Shown: in pieces, positions 15,743 to 17,918 of the stretch | Layout: every line of letters begins with the position of its first letter | How positions within the stretch are numbered: the first letter of the stretch is position 1 | DNA from: Microthrixaceae bacterium | Lineage (GTDB): Bacteria > Actinomycetota > Acidimicrobiia > Acidimicrobiales > DATDAH01 | NCBI GenBank assembly: GCA_020637195.1 | Contig: JACJWK010000035.1 | Location: forward strand, 1-17,918 | Length of the DNA: 17,918 nucleotides | Reading direction: 5' to 3' | Position numbers and translations under genes: made by a program | Notes under the pieces: generated by a model | Told to the model about the DNA's origin: nothing | The model's database searches: none | Seen by the model: only the letters and a program-made list of their open reading frames with translations

Positions 15743-16358
15743 TGTCTACTACACCGGTCCGCGCTCGCGCATCTCGCGCCGCCTCGGCGTCGACATCTTC
15801 GGCACCAAGGGCGAGGTCATCGCCCTCGACCGCCGGCCCTACCCGCCGGGCGAGCACGGCCGCAGCCGTCGCCGGGGCAACGCCTCGGAGTACCTCTACC
15901 AGCTCCAGGAGTAGCAGAAGGCCCGTTTCACCACGGCCTCACCGGAGCGCCAGTTCCGCAACCTCTACGACGAGGCCAACCGCAAGGAGGGCGTCACCGG
16001 CGAGAACATGCTGCGCTTCCTCGAGCGCGGCTGGACAACAGCTGCGTACCAGGCCGGCTGGGCCGCCACCCGCCCGCAGGCACGCCAGTTCGTCGGCCAC
16101 GGCCACATCAACGTCAACGGCAAGCGGGTCGACATCCCCAGCTACCGGGTCCGCAAGGGCGACGTCATCACCCTGCGCGACAAGGCCAAGCAGATGATCG
16201 TCGTCCAGTGGAACCGCGACGTGCTCGACCGTGCGGCACCGCCGTGGCTCGAGGTCGGTGACGAGGGCGCCTCGGTCACCGTGCGCGAGCTCCCGTTGCG
16301 CGAGCACATCGACGTCCCCGTCCGCGAGCAGCTCATCGTCGAGCTGTACTCCAAGTGA
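15742..16358 (+). CDS. rpsD: 30S ribosomal protein S4, with a frameshift and in-frame TAG
   Basis: S4 initiates small-subunit assembly and, in some bacteria, represses the alpha operon. ATG 15742 is followed by one missing base, after which SYYTGPRSRISRRLGVD-like sequence and ALDRRPYPPGEHGRSRRRG read cleanly. TAG at 15912-15914 stands where the family has Lys (EKQKARF). The same frame then continues with two short compensated disturbances (near 15930 and 16035) through AGWAATRPQARQFVGHGHIN, the S4 RNA-binding domain (NVNGKRVDIPSYRVRKGD), to YSK and TGA 16356-16358. Restoring one base gives 205 residues, the expected length. TAG is likely a one-base error. Confidence 0.92.
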
Positions 16359-16374
16359 TCACGAGGTTCACCTG

Positions 16375-17313
16375 ATGCTGGTCATCCAACGACCCACCGT
16401 CGAGGCGTACAGCGACGAGGAGGCGAACCGGCAGCTGTTCGCCATCGGACCGCTCGAGCCCGGCTTCGGCCACACGCTCGGCAACTCCCTGCGCCGCACG
16501 CTGCTGTCGTCCATCCCGGGCGCAGCGGTCACCCAGGTGCGCTTCGACGACGCACTGCACGAGTTCGACACCATCGCCGGGGTCACGGAGGACGTCACCG
16601 ACGTCCTGCTCAACCTCAAGGACCTGGTGTTGAACTGCTACGCCGACGAGGCGGTCACGCTGCGCCTCGACGTGCGCGGCCCCGCCGAGGTCACCGCCGC
16701 CGACATCCAGACCACGTCGGACGTCGAGATCCTCAACGGCGACCTGCACATCGCGTCGATCAACGGCAAGGGCCGGCTCGCCCTCGACATCACCGTCGAG
16801 AAGGGCCGCGGCTACGTGTCGGCCGATCGCAACAAGACGTCGGCCACCATCGGCGTCATCCCGATCGACTCGGTGTTCTCGCCGGTGCGCCGGGTGAGCT
16901 ACCAGGTCGAGCCGACCCGTGTCGAGCAGTCGACCGAGTACGACCGGCTCATCCTCGACATCGAGACCGATGGGTCCATCACCCCGCGCGAGTCGCTGGC
17001 CTCGGCCGGCGCCACCCTGCGGGCGCTGGTGCAGCTCGTCGAGGAGATGAGCGACGAGCCCCAGGGCCTCGAGCTGGGCGAGGTCGGACCGACCTCGGCC
17101 GGGTCGCCCGACCTGGAGCTGCCGATCGAGGACCTCGACCTGTCCGAGCGGCCGCGCAACTGCCTCAAGCGGGCGCAGGTCAACTCGATCGGCGAGCTGC
17201 TGGAGAAGACCGAAGACGACCTGCTGGCCATCACCAACTTCGGGCAGAAGTCGCTCGACGAGGTGATCGTCAAGCTCGACGAGCGGGGTCTCAAGCTCCG
17301 CACCCGGGACTGA
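16375..17313 (+). CDS. rpoA: DNA-directed RNA polymerase subunit alpha
   Basis: Alpha dimers nucleate RNA polymerase assembly, and their C-terminal domain contacts UP elements and activators. The 312-residue product is complete. The N-terminal domain begins MLVIQRPTVEAYSDEEANR and includes LEPGFGHTLGNSLRRTLLSS (residues 28-47), ending near residue 235. An acidic linker precedes the C-terminal domain (about 248-305) with LSERPRNCLKRAQVNSIGEL and NFGQKSLDEVIVKL. Arg259 aligns with the DNA-contacting Arg265 of Escherichia coli by the NCLK motif. ATG 16375 is eight bases after GAGG (16363-16366) and matches the usual start; the open frame extends further upstream only within rpsD. Confidence 0.98.
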   Translation: MLVIQRPTVEAYSDEEANRQLFAIGPLEPGFGHTLGNSLRRTLLSSIPGAAVTQVRFDDALHEFDTIAGVTEDVTDVLLNLKDLVLNCYADEAVTLRLDVRGPAEVTAADIQTTSDVEILNGDLHIASINGKGRLALDITVEKGRGYVSADRNKTSATIGVIPIDSVFSPVRRVSYQVEPTRVEQSTEYDRLILDIETDGSITPRESLASAGATLRALVQLVEEMSDEPQGLELGEVGPTSAGSPDLELPIEDLDLSERPRNCLKRAQVNSIGELLEKTEDDLLAITNFGQKSLDEVIVKLDERGLKLRTRD

Positions 17314-17323
17314 GGGAGCCGAC

Positions 17324-17677
17324 ATGCCTGCGACTCCGAAGAAGGGACGCCGCTTCGGCGGTGACGCCGCCCACCAGAAGGCCATGATGGCCAACCTGGT
17401 GGCGTCGCTCATCGCCGCCGAGGGGATCGTCACGACCGAGGCCAAGGCCAAGGCCATGCGGCCCGTGGCCGAGAAGCTGATCACCAAGGCCCGCAAGGGC
17501 GGCCTGCACAACCACCGCCAAGCGGTGGCGTACCTGCGGGACAAGGAGATGGTGGCGAAGCTGTTCGACGAGATCGGCCCTCGTTACGCCGACCGTCCCG
17601 GCGGCTACACCCGGATCCTCAAGCTCGGCCCGCGCCAGGGCGACAACGCGCCGATGGCGCGCATCGAGCTGGTCTGA
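17324..17677 (+). CDS. rplQ: 50S ribosomal protein L17
   Basis: L17 is a large-subunit protein near the tunnel exit. The 117-residue product reads MPATPKKGRRFGGDAAHQKA, MMANLVASLIAAEGIVTTEA, KAKAMRPVAEKLITKARKGG and RPGGYTRILKLGPRQGDNAP, in standard order. GAGGGAG at 17312-17318, overlapping the rpoA stop, is the ribosome-binding site. Actinobacterial L17 proteins sometimes have long C-terminal tails; this one ends at MARIELV without one. Twenty-five bases separate it from truA with no terminator-like hairpin, so they are probably cotranscribed. Confidence 0.98.
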   Translation: MPATPKKGRRFGGDAAHQKAMMANLVASLIAAEGIVTTEAKAKAMRPVAEKLITKARKGGLHNHRQAVAYLRDKEMVAKLFDEIGPRYADRPGGYTRILKLGPRQGDNAPMARIELV

Positions 17678-17702
17678 GGCCCGTGGTGCGCGGCTGAGGC
17701 TC

Positions 17703-17918
17703 ATGCGCCTCCGGCTGCTCATCGCCTACGACGGTTCGCCGTTCCACGGCTTCGCGCCGAACGAGGGCGTCCTCACCGTCGGTGGGGCGCTCCTCGACGC
17801 GCTCGGGCGCGTGCTCCGTCTGGACCGGCCACCGCCGCTCACCTGCGCCGGGCGCACCGACACCGGCGTGCACGCCTGGGGTCAGGTGGTGCACGTCGAC
17901 GTCCCGGACGATGCGCCG
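17703..17918 (+). CDS. truA: tRNA pseudouridine synthase A, 5' part only
   Basis: TruA converts uridines 38-40 of many tRNA anticodon arms to pseudouridine. The first 72 codons are present and run off the window. MRLRLLIAYDGSPFHGF is the family opening, and AGRTDTGVHAWGQVVH holds the catalytic aspartate at residue 53 in the GRTDxGVHA motif. The family's usual W-Q after FHG is F-A here, followed by PNEGVLTVGGALLDAL, where VQGAL is more common. The ATG follows GAGG by only three or four bases. Location after rplQ is common in actinobacteria and firmicutes. Confidence 0.93.
   Translation, partial: MRLRLLIAYDGSPFHGFAPNEGVLTVGGALLDALGRVLRLDRPPPLTCAGRTDTGVHAWGQVVHVDVPDDAP

Larger units (their letters stand above)
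7386..16060. other. Zone of dense frameshifts, probable low-accuracy sequence
   Basis: Up to 7385 and after about 16060 every gene reads in a single clean frame. Between these points no ribosomal gene does: frames switch every few tens of codons, a TAG interrupts rpsD at 15912-15914 and start codons of rpmD and rplO are changed. Conserved motifs survive in the right order in shifting frames, which is the pattern left by small insertion/deletion errors in unpolished sequence. Edges are estimates from where homology leaves and rejoins a single frame. Confidence 0.8.

Overview
The window is a long stretch of a bacterial ribosomal-protein supercluster (S10/spc/alpha type), read almost entirely left to right. 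It runs from rplC (L3) to rplQ (L17) and ends inside truA. The DNA is very GC-rich and most intact genes use G or C at third positions. The order spc -> secY -> adk -> map -> rpmJ -> rpsM -> rpsK -> rpsD -> rpoA -> rplQ -> truA, the zinc-type S14, the GTG starts and the long charged tails on L22 and S3 point to a high-GC actinobacterium. Sequence flavour suggests Acidimicrobiia, but that is an inference without a database search.

Region 1-264 has no gene and looks like a leader. It holds a weak promoter candidate and a strong stem-loop; rpsJ, the usual first gene of the S10 operon, is not present. Region 265-7351 is clean: rplC, rplD, rplW, rplB, rpsS, rplV, rpsC, rplP, rpmC, rpsQ, rplN, rplX, rplE, rpsN and rpsH, all full length and packed with 1- or 4-base overlaps or gaps of under ten bases.

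From about 7386 to about 16060 the same kind of genes continue (rplF, rplR, rpsE, rpmD, rplO, secY, adk, map, then rpmJ, rpsM, rpsK, rpsD), but each is broken repeatedly by one- and two-base gains and losses and by odd substitutions. Family motifs remain readable in order when the frame is allowed to jump. Because these are essential genes and the damage has sharp edges, I read this as a low-accuracy patch of the assembly, not gene decay.

Inside that patch, between map (stop 12273) and rpmJ (start about 14866), lies 2.6 kb where infA (IF-1) would be expected. I find no infA. The best coding signal there is on the minus strand: at least two closely spaced genes with hydrophobic, membrane-like segments and no family I can name. 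This is the part of the window most worth re-sequencing.

From about 16060 the sequence is clean again: the end of rpsD, rpoA (RNA polymerase alpha), rplQ and the first 72 codons of truA. Together the recognised genes make ribosomal proteins of both subunits, the core of RNA polymerase assembly (alpha), the protein-export channel (SecY), N-terminal methionine removal (Map), adenylate balance (Adk) and tRNA pseudouridylation (TruA): a growth-rate-linked cluster with little accessory content apart from the minus-strand island.
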